Position numbers and translations under genes: made by a program
The notes under the pieces: generated by a model
Databases searched by the model: none
The model's input: only the letters and a program-made list of their open reading frames with translations
What the model was told of the DNA's origin: nothing
Part shown: one piece after another, positions 23,563 to 33,257 of the stretch
Position numbering within the stretch: the first letter of the stretch is position 1
Layout of the letters: each line of letters starts with the position of its first letter
Origin: Tupaia tana
Taxonomy: Eukaryota; Chordata; Mammalia; Scandentia; Tupaiidae
DNA: 64,000 bases
NCBI GenBank assembly: GCA_026018925.1
Contig: JAKSZU010000016.1
Location: 30,656,877-30,720,876, forward strand
Reading direction: 5' to 3'

Positions 23563-24851
23563 TGACGGGGCCATGCAGGCAACACAAGCTGGTATGGATG
23601 CTACCTCCCATTCTAAGGCAAGGCCTGGACTGGGAAGAAACTGAGGCAAGGCCCGGTTTACGAGCTCTCCCTTGTGTCCTTGAACTGGCCGGTATTCAAT
23701 TGCTCTGCCATGAGTTTTACTGTTATTACGGTACCCTGTAAGGGTAAAACATCACCCCCAACCATTACAATAAAGCCAATTAGTGACCTTGTAAGAATGT
23801 GGTTCCCTAAGACTGACAGGAGGACAGGGAAGTTTAAGACTCCCCCACCTGTCTGATTTTAAGCCAAAATTAACATATAGATTAAGTTAGTATAAACCAA
23901 ATTAGCATTAGAAGCATATGTAGACTAAGTTAGTTTAAGGCTAGTTTTTGTAAATACCCCTTGTTAAAGCTACAGGCCAAAGTTAACTCATGCTAGGCAA
24001 AGTCAGCACATTCACCACGTAACAGAGACTCAGAGACAAAACAAAAGAACTCACTAATTGACAGACTCAGCAAATAAAATGCAGAATCCCACAGGTTTAC
24101 TAAAGGAAAAGGCCTGGCTGGGACAACAGGATAAACAAACTTGAGGGCTCCAGAGAAAGATTAACTTAGCTGGGAGCTCTTATCTAAAGCAACAGGTAGT
24201 TTTCAACTACAAAGAGTTTCTCATCTATGTGCTATTGACTATGAAAAACTGCTAATAGAACATCCTGTGTTGTCTCCTGAGCTACAAGATCATCTTCCTT
24301 TCCCATGCATAGATCATAGACTCACCTATTGTTGTAATGTATGAATGGTCCATATATTAACTGTGTCTTTACTTAGCAAGACAAGATTTCTATCTAGGAC
24401 TTTACAACCAGCAATGTTATCGGCCTGACCCAGGACTGAAGTTATCAAACATCCTGCAAGCCCCCTCATCTGAAGACCCTTCCCAGTAATCAAGATCTAA
24501 GAAGAAAATACAACAGACAAATGGACTTCCTCATCCTGAGAACTGTGATTGATTTTACCTGATCTGACAAGACAAACAGCATGTTTTATATTTATTGCTT
24601 CCATGCTTTGTACACCCTGTTCCTTAGAGTAAATTTTTTTCACTGCCCATTTACTTGCATGTATCACATTTTCAATAAATAAGCACGATGATTCCTAGCA
24701 GTTGTCACTCCCCAGAGAGTGATCTCTGGGGGGTGTCCGGCATAGGACGTGCATGAAAAGGCACCGAGGCCTCTGTCTTCTGTTCACCTGCACCGCCTCC
24801 GTCGAGTTGACCCACCCCCGCCGAGGCTAGACCCGAGGCTAGACCCCGGCA
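23563..24851 (+). mobile_element. solo LTR of an endogenous retrovirus (class II-like)
   Basis: A 1289-bp element begins TGACGGGG and ends CCCCGGCA, which are imperfect terminal inverted repeats of the TG..CA type, flanked by the perfect 6-bp duplication AAAGAC. Six-bp duplications are usual for class II (betaretrovirus-like) elements. A possible TATA-like word (TTTATATTTA, 24585-24594) lies upstream of AATAAA (24674-24679), followed by a GC-rich, CpG-retaining U5-like end with a tandem 12-13 bp word (gaggctagaccc) at about 24822-24846. There is no internal retroviral region and no second LTR nearby, so it is a solo LTR; no viral gene is present. Family not identified. Confidence 0.82.
24674..24679 (+). 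promoter_or_regulatory. LTR polyadenylation signal
   Basis: AATAAA within aataaataagcacg, placed as expected for the R region of the LTR. It fixes the LTR's transcription direction as plus. Confidence 0.7.
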
Positions 24852-24862
24852 AAAGACAGTTC

Positions 24863-24877
24863 AAAACTGTAAGTTTT
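24863..24877. repeat. L1 target-site duplication, left copy
   Basis: AAAACTGTAAGTTTT, repeated exactly after the L1 A-tail at 26260-26274. The preceding TTC gives a TTC/AAAA context close to the L1 endonuclease preference TT/AAAA. Confidence 0.9.
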
Positions 24878-26259
24878 ACAGCCAACTGATTTTTGACAAG
24901 GGGCACCAGTCAATCCTGTGGGAAAAGGATAACCTCTTCAGCAAATGGTGCTGGCAAAACTGGATCTCCACTTGCAGAAAGATGAATCTGAACCCCTACC
25001 TCTCACCTCTGACAAAAATAAAGTCAAGGTGGATCAAAGATCTAAACCTAAGACCTCAAACTATAAAACTGCTCCTGGAAAACACCGGGGAAACTCTGGG
25101 AGACATTGGGGTAGGGAAAAACTTCTTAAATAAGACTCCCAATGCACAGTCTATGATCCCTAAAATAGACAAGTGGGATTACATCAGACTAAGAAGTTTC
25201 TGCATGGCAAAAGACACAGTGATTAGTGTGAACAGACAGCCCTCAGAATGGGAAAATATTTTTGTAAACTATGCATCAGACAAGGGACTGATAACCAGAA
25301 TCCACAAGGAACTCAAGCGGCTGTTTCGGAAAAAGACAATCAATCCTATTAAAAGATGGGAGAATGAGTTGAAAAAACCACTTTCTAAAGATGACATACG
25401 AATAGCTAAAAGGCATATGAAAAAATGCTCAACATCCCTCATTGTAAGAGAAATGCAGATCAAAACAACAATGAAATATCACCTAACCCCAGTCAGAATG
25501 TCTAAGATTAAAAAAACAAAAAATGATAAGTGCTGGAGGGGGTGTGGTGAAAAGGGAACTCTCTTACACTGCTGGTGGGACTGTAAATTGGTACAACCAC
25601 TGTGGAGAACAATTTGGAGATTCCTCCAAAATCTACAAATAGAACTACCATATGATCCAGCAATCCCACTCCTTGGTATCTACCCGAAGGACAGAAGAAT
25701 ACTTAATCGAAAAAGTGCTTGCACATCGATGTTTATTGCAGCACTTTTCACGATTGCTAAGTCATGGAAACAACCTAAATGCCCACGAACTGATGAATGG
25801 TTAGAAAAACTGTGGCACATATACTCAATGGAATACTATTCATCCATAAAAAACAACAAATCCCTGACTTTTGAAAGGAAGTGGATGAATATGGAAGTAT
25901 TACTGTTGAGTGAAGCAAGCCATGCTATGAAGGAGAGACATTGTATGTCCCCACTTAATATATACCGAGTGTCTGCACTCTAAATGTGTATATATATATA
26001 CACATATATATTTGTATATTTATGTATATATATATTTTTGAAACCATTCTGCTTCTGTTGTTAAAGAGTTTTAAATTTATACAAAATTATAAGACATATT
26101 TTGAACATTATCTTTAAAATTCAGTATTTTGAGATATTGAAAGTTGTTTGTAAACTGTCAAGAATTATGGAGTATGAGCTAAAATTTTTTGCTATGTAAA
26201 GTAAATGTTTGTGGAAAAATGTAAAAAAATAAAAATAAAAAAAAAAAAAAAAAAAAAAA
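24878..26259 (+). mobile_element. 5'-truncated L1 retrotransposon with A-tail
   Basis: About 1.38 kb comprising the last part of ORF2, a 3' UTR of about 245 bp with (TA)n patches (25987-26035), and an A-rich tail (26222-26259, running into the duplication). The 15-bp perfect duplication on both sides shows target-primed insertion. It was inserted 26 bp after the end of the LTR and directly before a SINE. The open ORF2 frame and intact flanks indicate a relatively recent event. Confidence 0.92.
24880..25983 (+). pseudogene. L1 ORF2 C-terminal fragment (open, 5'-truncated)
   Basis: An uninterrupted frame of about 367 codons ending at TAA 25981-25983. It reads through the ATG at 24982 from further upstream, so that ATG is an internal Met rather than a true start. 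In full-length L1, ORF2 encodes an endonuclease, a reverse transcriptase and a Cys-rich C-terminal domain needed for retrotransposition; only the region after the RT remains. Visible landmarks are [18 protein letters not shown] (a C-x3-C-x7-H-x4-C motif, at about codons 219-236 of the open frame), then an [12 protein letters not shown] segment and MEYYSSIKN near the end. The preserved frame implies little decay, but the piece lacks the EN and RT domains and cannot be an active element. Its 5' edge coincides with the L1 truncation point. Confidence 0.9.
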
Positions 26260-26274
26260 AAAACTGTAAGTTTT
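26260..26274. repeat. L1 target-site duplication, right copy
   Basis: AAAACTGTAAGTTTT. Its inner part TGTAAGTTT (26265-26273) doubles as the left target duplication of the adjoining SINE, whose right copy is at 26525-26533. Confidence 0.9.
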
Positions 26275-26520
26275 GAGACCAGAAGATGGTGTAATAGTTA
26301 CTTTGTTGGACTCCCACATGGCTGACTGTGATTTGAGTCCCAGACCTGGAGGCTTGAAATTCACACTGGTTGCATGTATGTGCATGCCCAAAATCCTGAG
26401 AAGAGACAGGAGGAGATGGGATAGTGGCGTGACCATCCTCCCTTGGGGCTGATTTCTCGCTTTTGTCTCTCTGCCTCTCTGGTGAGCATACGTGCCATAT
26501 GGCAAACATCTCTGATAAAA
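26275..26520 (+). mobile_element. SINE-A copy downstream of L1
   Basis: The head gagaccagaagatggtgtaatagtt, the B-box region gatttgagtccc and the typical body follow, with a short A-rich tail (26516-26523). TGTAAGTTT flanks the element on both sides. Confidence 0.88.
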
Positions 26521-26531
26521 AATATGTAAGT

Positions 26532-27124
26532 TTCAATTCATAAGAAGCCTTGCCAATCCTAAATGTAAATATACTAATAACATAACTTCCAAGTATGTGA
26601 GGCAAAACCAGAGAGGGGAAATGAAAAAATTCTCCAAAATTTACCTGTTTTACCATTTCTTGCCCAGTAACTGATAGAGCAAGGAGAGTAAAAACCAGTA
26701 ATGGCATTGTGGTGGAGGTGGACTTCACCACTGAAGAGAACCTGCTGTGTGACACAGTGACTGACACCTACCACTGCTGTTCCTTTGGGTCCTGCTACAT
26801 GATTTATGCTAAAACCACAACTCTCCCAGATTCTCTTGGTCAGTGACTGACATGGTCAGGATACTAAAATGGTTACTGATACCCAGTAGGTGACTCATAT
26901 AGTGACAAGCACTGTTCAAAGGATACTCATTAATCTGGACTAGGCTTTGTCAGAGAGTGTAATGACCTGAATCTCTCACCATACCCAGGCTACCTTTTGT
27001 TCTGCCTTTCTCCTTTATTAAATATCAGAGTATCCTGTACTCTGAAAGTTATCTTCTTGCTCTTGCTCCCTTTCTCTTTATTTTTCATAGGTATCATCCC
27101 TAATAAATCTCTCAAAAAAGACTA
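26532..27124. other. no gene recognised
   Basis: Unique sequence with moderate GC. The long minus-strand open frame here (26192-26767) runs out of SINE sequence and shows no domain. Confidence 0.45.
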
Positions 27125-27202
27125 TTGGGTTGTCAGGAAAGTCATGATACATTTTTGAATAGAAAACCGGAAAAATAGGTCATTACTTTCCTGATAACCT
27201 AA
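27125..27202. mobile_element. palindromic mariner-type MITE, copy 1
   Basis: About 78 bp with complementary ends: TTGGGTTGTCAGGAAAGT at the left and ..ACTTTCCTGATAACCTAA at the right. TA precedes it (27123-27124); the right flank is TG, probably a decayed TA. Size and structure match MADE1-like mariner derivatives, but the terminal sequence differs. Related copies are at 44471-44549 and 59625-59699. Confidence 0.78.
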
Positions 27203-27220
27203 TGTAGTTATCTACTTTGT

Positions 27221-27425
27221 CGAGAGAGAGAGAGAGAGAAAGAGAAAGAGAGAGAGAGAGAAACAGCACTCCAAACAGCTTTCATCCTGTGGTCCACAAT
27301 CACCTTATCCAGCCCCAGGTATGGACACTTGGTGTGCTTGGAGTATCCACGGAAGTCTAGAACCTTCCTATATGGATCAGCCTTAAAGAGCATCACATTT
27401 TTCTGCTATACCACCATCCACTCCC
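27221..27425 (-). mobile_element. SINE-B copy with (GA)n
   Basis: A (GA)n tract at 27221-27262, then aacagcactccaaacagc.., ccttcctatatggatcagcc, aaagagcatcacatttttctgctataccaccatcc. The head complement is typical of SINE-B. Confidence 0.75.
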
Positions 27426-27589
27426 CTACCAATGTATCTTTGGCACATCAAGTCAGCCTTAATGAATAATTCTCAGAAAACTCATAATGCCACAGAAATA
27501 TAGAAAGTATAAAAATACAAGAAAAACAAGTCTCACCTAAACATCATTAATTAACAATTATGAGAAACTCTAACCAACAGAATTTTCAA
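27426..27589. other. no feature recognised
   Basis: Short unique spacer, AT-rich. Confidence 0.4.
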
Positions 27590-28477
27590 GTACACATAAA
27601 TTTTGTGGTTTATTTATCTCTATATATTTCCTAATATCCCTTATAATTTCTTCTTTGACATCTTGGTTATTTAAGTGTATCGTCTGATTTCCACATATGT
27701 AAAGATTTCTCCCCAAATTTTTATTGCTGATTTCTTGTTTAAATTCTTGTAACGTGTATTTTACATAATTTCAATGCTTTTTTAACACATTGAAATATGT
27801 GTTATGATTTCATATAAAGTCTATCCTGAGGAACCTTTCATGTATACTTGAGATGAATACATACTTTGTATTGTTGGTTGGAGTGCCCTGAAGGTATCTT
27901 TTAGGCATATAGTGTTCAAGTTTCTGTGTCTTCACTTATCTTCAATCTATTCATTCTCTCCATTATTCGCAGTACACTATTAAATTTGCAAGTTATTTTC
28001 CAAAGTATCTTCTTAAAAAAATATTCTGTCATGTTTCACTCTATCTTTTTGGAGACTCTGTTGTTTATTGCACGTATGTTTGCCATGTTTATATATTTCT
28101 GAGGGACTGACCTTTTAATTGTAAAATGTCTCACTTTTTCTTGTAACATCTTGACCTTAAACTTTACTTTGTCTGGTATTAAAACTAGCTATTTTCATTG
28201 TGTCATGGCTGCTGTTTGCATTTAGCCTGGGTTCTTCCATCTTTTTACTATCAACTTACTTTTTTATCTTTGAATTTAAGGGTGTATTTTTAGACAAGTA
28301 ATAATCAGACGTTGTTTTGGACTTCAGAATGATGATCTCTGACTTTTGATTAGATTATTAATCCATTTATGTTTCATGTTATAATTAATGTTACTGGATT
28401 TATATCTTCTAGTATGCTATTTATTGTCTGTATATTATGTTTCTATTGTTTCTTGGTGATTCCTTTACTTTCTTCTT
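27590..28477 (-). mobile_element. degraded L1 (old), antisense; ORF2 endonuclease region
   Basis: The plus-strand phrases aatttcttctttgacatcttggttatttaag, ttcatgtatacttgagatgaatac, accttaaactttactttgtctggtattaaaactagc and atctctgacttttgattagattattaatccattt correspond in order to the complement of the start of ORF2 in older mammalian L1 (L1M type). Many stops and indels; not coding. Confidence 0.72.
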
Positions 28478-28708
28478 TTGTACTCTGTAGAGAGTATGTG
28501 CCCTTCAGAGAGAAGGAGAAAGTCAGAAATCACACCCCACCAGGGGAGATGGCAATGCTGCAGTCCATTCTCCTCCATTCTCCTCTTGGAATTTTGGGCA
28601 TGCACGCACACACGCGGGGTGTGATTATCAAGCCACTGGGTGTGGGCTCCAACATCTGTCAACTATGTGGGAGTCCAGGGCCTTAACCACTATGCCAACT
28701 GCTGGCCT
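28478..28708 (-). mobile_element. SINE-A copy within antisense L1
   Basis: Body complement caccccaccaggggagatggc..ttctcctcttggaattttggg and the head complement ending ..ccttaaccactatgccaactgctggcc. The tail is short, with no clear T-run. Confidence 0.82.
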
Positions 28709-28715
28709 CTTTATT

Positions 28716-28729
28716 TTGCCTTTAATTTT
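28716..28729. repeat. target-site duplication, left copy
   Basis: TTGCCTTTAATTTT, repeated exactly at 29129-29142, brackets the L1 3' fragment between them. Confidence 0.8.
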
Positions 28730-29128
28730 TTTTTAATTTTTTATTATCATCATATTCTTTTTTATATTACATTGAATTACATATAACTTTACAGTGTATT
28801 ACATTGCTTTTTCAAAAGGGAATGCCATGCATGTCAGTCAGTACAGAGACATTAATCTCCCCGCTTCAACATTCAATATCTTTTCTATGTTTTCCCCAAT
28901 CATCATCATTATTATTCTAATTATTTTTTAAAACAGTCAATTGCTATTTCTCATTTTGCTTGTACAAATACTTTGCCCACCATGAAAAGCTTCTCAGACA
29001 AATCCAGTTGAGAATACTATACATGTCAACATCAACAGTTAATAAACCATATCTGTTTCTCACTAACGTCCTGCCTCTCTATTGTTCACTTGTTATCTTT
29101 CTCTATCCTCTTCTCTTCACTTCCCACA
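28730..29128 (-). mobile_element. L1 3'-end fragment, antisense, with TSD
   Basis: A T-rich start (28724-28745) and sequence like the antisense L1 3' UTR copies at 34612 and 46914 (acagtgtattacattgc.., catgaaaagcttctcagac.., tctctattgttcacttgttatc). It is only about 400 bp long, so it is a severely 5'-truncated insertion. Flanked by a perfect 14-bp duplication. Confidence 0.7.
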
Positions 29129-29385
29129 TTGCCTTTAATTTTCAAGATAGGTTTTTTTGGTTAAAAGATTATTGGTTGGCTGATTGTGTTTTCACTTTTT
29201 CTTTCATCTATTTACATATCTTTTCACCTTTTTCTGTCCTCTAAATATCTTTTTATGAGAAGTCGATTGTTACTCTGTGGTTCTTTAGTAAATGAGAAGT
29301 CATTTTATTATTTTACTAATTTAAGTATTTTCTCTTTGTCTTTCAGCAGTTTTACTGTGAGTATAGGATTTTCTTTGAGTTAATT
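29129..29385 (-). mobile_element. old antisense L1, continuation (5' region)
   Basis: Resumes at gcctttaattttcaagatagg. This and ttttctctttgtctttcagcagttttactgtgagtataggatttt match the complement of the 5' portion of old L1 elements. Joined to 28709-28729 if the nested L1 fragment is removed. Confidence 0.65.
29375..29385. repeat. SINE target-site duplication, left copy
   Basis: TTGAGTTAATT, repeated exactly at 29637-29647 after the SINE. Confidence 0.8.
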
Positions 29386-29636
29386 TGTTTTTGGTTAGAG
29401 AGATCTTTTTTTGCTATAGGGTGCATACGCTTGCTGGAGAAACAGAGACGGACAGACAGAAAGCAAGGAATCAGTCCTTGAGGGATGGCCACACCGCAAT
29501 CCTTTCTCCTCTTCGGATTTTGGGCACACATCCACATGTACCTGGTGTGAGTTTGAAGCTACTGGGTCTAGGACTCGAACCGTAGTTGACTATGAGGAAG
29601 TCCAGCGATGTAACCATTATACCATCTGCTGGTCCC
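29386..29636 (-). mobile_element. SINE-A copy with perfect 11-bp TSD
   Basis: Reverse copy with a perfect B box (complement GGACTCGAACC at 29571-29581, i.e. GGTTCGAGTCC). The plus-strand end is ..accatctgctggtccc. It sits inside antisense L1. Confidence 0.9.
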
Positions 29637-31242
29637 TTGAGTTAATTCGATTGAGAGTTTATTGAGCTTCTTGAATAAATTAATGTTTTTCATTTTATTT
29701 GGAAAGTTTTTGATCATTATCATTTTGAGCACCTTTTTAACTATTTATTTATCTCTGAGAACTAGGTATTTTATATAATATATCATAGCAATGATATAAC
29801 ATTCTCCTTTAACTACCACCATCATCATTATGCTCAGTATCATTATTGCTGTTTTCATTTTTATGACTGGTTTGCCCTTCTGTAAAATTTACTTCCCACT
29901 TTCCATGTAAGGTATAATGTCTCATGGAACTATTCAATTACTTTGACTCGCACTAACTTTCTTTCAAGCCTGGCTTCTTACAAGCTTCTCTGGATCAGCT
30001 TAGTTTCGTATTCAGACAGTGACTAGTCAGAGGTTGTACTTAAACCCATGGACCCAGTATAGCTTGTATCTTTTGCTGTCAGATGTGCATGACTAAAAAA
30101 CTCTATCATTTAATGAAATCTGCAGTTCTTCCCTGTGCTAAGCTATGGATAAGTAGCTCACAAGTATCCTCTCTTGTTGCTCCTGAATTCAGTCCAGCAA
30201 ATATGTATAGCCTTCCAGAACACTAGACATGAGTGTGAATTGAGTAGGATTGTCTTTGAAATTCTTTCCAATTATCTCTCTGTTAAATATTTGTGCACTC
30301 TCTCATTTTGTTTGCGTCTATAGTATCATAAAGCTGTAGAGTTCTCTGATTGCTTGTACTATCATCTAGTTTTTGACTATATGCCTGGGCATGGATTCCT
30401 CCTTAATTTGTGTTAGATAAAACTAGTTAAATGTTCATGGAGGCTTGTAGAGCTGCCAGTCTGCAAGACTTGTCCTGCTCCCTCTGGGTGGATTCTCTGT
30501 GTTCCTGAACTGGAGCTGGCAGGATCATGGGAACTGAAGGTCTTTAAAGCCTTCTGGTCATACCAAGAATAGATTATGCACAATTTAGATGTGGAAGAGA
30601 GCTGAGAAGTGCTTTCTCCCCACTTCCTTGCCTGGAGACTCTGCTCTATGGAGCAGGTGCTGGATGAGAGATGTGAGCCACTTATCTTTGCTGGATGTTG
30701 TGACCATCTGGAATATATTTCTCTAACACTGAGGTGGGGGAATGAGAAACTTTTGATTCAAATGCTATAGCATCCCACTACCCCTAATAAGATTTTGAAC
30801 ATTATTTTGAATAATATTTCTTAATTTGTTTTATCCCCTTTGGTCAATTTATAGAGGCCTTAAAAAGTTGTCTGGTAGTTTTAATAGTTCAATAACTGCC
30901 TTCTATGGAAATTTTCATAACAGATATTAAGAGAGTTACCTGATTACCTTGAAATCTCTCATCTTACTATTTATTTTCCATTTGTTATACAAGTTCTATA
31001 TCCCCTTTTTCTTCTTTTGAATTAATCAAATGTTATTTCTCATATTTTTCTTGGCTTTTAGCTGTATTTCAGTGCTTTGTTATTTTAGTGGTTGCTTAAT
31101 GGTTTATAGTATAAATCTTCAACTTATCGCGGCTTCTTGTCAAGTAATGTTATACCACTGCATACATAAGAACCTTACAACTGTGTATGTACAATATTAC
31201 TATACTTAACCTTTTTGTTATTGATATCATACATTTTCTTAA
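29637..31242 (-). mobile_element. old degraded L1, antisense, 5' region then second copy
   Basis: Phrases such as attgagcttcttgaataaattaatg, ggaaagtttttgatcattatcattttgagcac continue the L1 5' region to roughly 30830. From about 30940 the words catcttactatttattttccatttgttatac and tggtttatagtataaatcttcaacttatcgc match the antisense start of ORF2 again, suggesting a second old fragment in the same orientation. The moderate-GC part 30400-30720 is not recognised in detail. Confidence 0.55.
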
Positions 31243-31409
31243 ATAACTATTTTTATTTAACTTTATTTATTTATTTTACTTATATTTGACCAGAGAGGGA
31301 CAGAGTGAGAGTGGGAAAGTGAGAAAGCAAGCCACCAGGTCTGGGACTCGAACTGTGGTCAGCCATGTGGGAGTCCAGCACCCTTAACAACCATGCCACC
31401 TGCCGGCCC
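31243..31409 (-). mobile_element. SINE-C copy
   Basis: Tail ttatttaactttatttatttattttacttatatttgaccagagagggac and head complement with gggactcgaactgtgg and ..ccatgccacctgccggcccc. This is the clearest example of the short family. Flanks tatcatacatttt / tatcatccatttta look like a decayed target duplication. Confidence 0.85.
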
Positions 31410-31494
31410 CAATATCATCCATTTTATGTTTTACTTTATATTGTTACAATAGATAGATAACTTTATCACTTAACCACCACTCCTCTTCTTTTAA
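31410..31494 (-). mobile_element. old antisense L1, continuation
   Basis: Short AT-rich piece continuing the antisense L1 after the SINE-C insertion. Confidence 0.4.
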
Positions 31495-31690
31495 TTGCCA
31501 GAGTACTCCAGGTATGTGAGGGAGAAAGAGACAGCATTCCCCAGTGGGACTTGGTGACACCACAATCCTTTGTCCTTCATTTCTTCATCCCATCAGAATT
31601 TGGGGCAGGCACATATATGCACCTGGTAGGTTTTTCAAGTTGCCAGTGCTGCTGAATGACATTCGTGGTCTGCTCTTTCACTTGGCAAAA
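31495..31690 (-). mobile_element. degraded SINE-A copy
   Basis: ttgccagagtactcc.., accacaatcctttgtccttcatttcttc.., ggggcaggcacatatatgcacctggtaggtttttcaagttgccag follow the SINE-A body complement. The head is very eroded (gctgctgaatgacattcgtgg..). An older copy than most. Confidence 0.6.
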
Positions 31691-32033
31691 CACAGTAAAG
31701 ATTCACCTATATTGTTCCATAAATTAATAAATAGTTTGAATCACTGTGTAAGATTCAATTTAATGTATTTACTGTCATTTGTTTTTCTATTTAGCAGCTA
31801 AAGATATCTATGTTATTTGTAATGTTTGGCCATTATGAGGAAAGCTCTATAAACATTTGTGTACAGATTTTCATTTGAACATATATTTTTACTTCTCTAA
31901 GGTTAATACTTAGAAATGTGATATCTGAGTCACAAGGTATTTGTTTACTTTTTAAGAAATTTCCAAGCAGTTTCCTAAAGTACCTATGTTATTTTGCCAT
32001 TTGCATATATTATTTATGAAATGTCTCTTCAGA

Positions 32034-32035
<2 letters not shown>
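31691..32035 (-). mobile_element. old antisense L1/other repeat remnant
   Basis: The segment gtcacaaggtatttgtttactttttaagaaatttccaagcagtttcctaaagt (31931-31982) is typical of antisense L1M ORF2 3' sequence. The rest is uncertain. Confidence 0.5.
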
Positions 32036-32079
<44 letters not shown>

Positions 32080-32098
32080 CATATACACACACACACAC
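32036..32098. repeat. (AT)n and (AC)n microsatellite
   Basis: AT run 32036-32077, then a short CATATACACAC.. run. Open frames across it (poly Tyr-Ile) are artefacts. Confidence 0.95.
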
Positions 32099-32254
32099 GT
32101 TTTTGTTCATGTTCTTATATATTCTGAATTTAAGGGCTTTACTAGAAATGGAATTGATAGATATCACAGTCTGTGATTTATCTTTTTATTCTCTTGGTAG
32201 GGTCTTTTAGATAACAAAAGTTTTAATTACATAAATTACAATTTCTTTTTTTTT

Positions 32255-32489
32255 TAAGTGTATTCTTTTTTTTTTTTTTTAATGAGCAAGAGAGACAGAA
32301 AGAGAGAGAGAGATACACAGGTATAGAGAGGTAGCATCGCCAACAGGGTCTCAAAATGGCTCATCCACAGTTTCAACCAGCATTGGATCATGTACTCAGG
32401 GAAGTCTCTGGACAAGAACCCAGGACCCTCCTATGTGAGTAAGCCCAACAGAGCATCATGTTTTTTCACTGTACCACTGTCTGGTCTCA
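32255..32489 (-). mobile_element. SINE-B copy
   Basis: T-runs, aatgagcaagagagacagaaagagag, then cccaggaccctcctatgtgagtaagcc, aacagagcatcatgttttttcactgtaccactgtctggtctca. A clear full-length member of the family. Confidence 0.82.
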
Positions 32490-32628
32490 TTAACTTATCA
32501 ATTTAGTTAGAGTTCCTTAGAGCCCCCTGTCTAACAAAGGCTAGGCCAATTTTCTGTTATATTCTTAAACTTTTATTATTCGCACTTTATAGTGAGTCTA
32601 AGATATATGTTTGATCTTGATCTCGCTT
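32490..32628. other. no feature recognised
   Basis: Short AT-rich spacer between two SINEs. Confidence 0.4.
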
Positions 32629-32895
32629 TTTTTTTAAAGGTTTTTGCTTTAGAGCACATGCTCTCTCCAGAGAGAGAGAGAGAGAGAGACAGAGAAAATG
32701 AGGGGAAAAGTGAGAAATTATTCCCCAGAAGAGATGACCATGTCACAATCCCTTCTCCTCCACTGTTATCCCAGAATCTTGGGTATGCACGCACATGTAC
32801 CCGGCATGAGTTTTAATCAACTGAGTCTGGGACATGAACTGCAGTGGGTCATGTGGGAGTCTGGTAACATAACTACTACACTATCTGCTGGCCCT
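32629..32895 (-). mobile_element. SINE-A copy
   Basis: Tail complement ttttttttaaaggtttttgctttagagcacatgc, a short (GA)n at about 32670-32689, the body, and the head complement ending ..actacactatctgctggccc. Confidence 0.87.
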
Positions 32896-32994
32896 GATTT
32901 AATTTTTTATAGGTTGTGAGTATACAACAATGTTCTTCTAATTATTATTTCCATAATAATATCCAATATTTGGAGCAATTCCAGTATTGTTGAT
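32896..32994. other. antisense L1-like spacer
   Basis: AT-rich sequence resembling antisense L1 ORF2 (ggttgtgagtatacaac.. , tccagtattgttgataaaaac). Weak. Confidence 0.35.
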
Positions 32995-33010
32995 AAAAAC
33001 TATTATGTCT
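32995..33010. repeat. SINE target-site duplication, left copy
   Basis: AAAAACTATTATGTCT, repeated exactly at 33258-33273. Confidence 0.92.
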
Positions 33011-33257
33011 TGGGACCAGCAGTTAGTGTAATGGCTGTGTCGCTGGACTCCCATGTAGTCAACCACAGTTCGAGTCCCAGATCAGGTGGCTTAAAACTCA
33101 CGTGGGGTGCGTGTACGTTCGTGCCCAAGATCCTGAGAGGAGAATGGAGGAAAAGGGATTGCGGTGTGGCCATCCCCCCTGGGGGGTGATTTCTCACTTT
33201 CTCTCTCTCTGTCTGTCTGTCTGGCAAAAACCTCTCCAAAAAAAAAAAAAAAAAGAA
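33011..33257 (+). mobile_element. SINE-A copy with perfect 16-bp TSD
   Basis: A near-complete young copy: the head tgggaccagcagttagtgtaatggctgtgtcgctgg contains the A-box-like word tagtgtaatgg; the B box agttcgagtcc follows at 33067-33077, then the full body with cccctggggggtgatttctcactttc and an A-tail at 33239-33257. Confidence 0.93.

Noticed and set aside
24982..25983. Taking the ATG at 24982 as the start of a host gene of 333 codons
   Set aside because: The frame continues upstream to 24880 and the protein is plainly L1 ORF2; the ATG is internal.
26192..26767. 191-codon minus-strand open frame as a possible gene
   Set aside because: More than half of it translates a SINE and the L1 A-tail (a run of Phe). 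No domain, promoter or splice context.
33011..33085. A functional tRNA gene
   Set aside because: It has A- and B-box-like words, but the cloverleaf is not convincing and it is followed by the common SINE body in many copies, so it is a SINE head.
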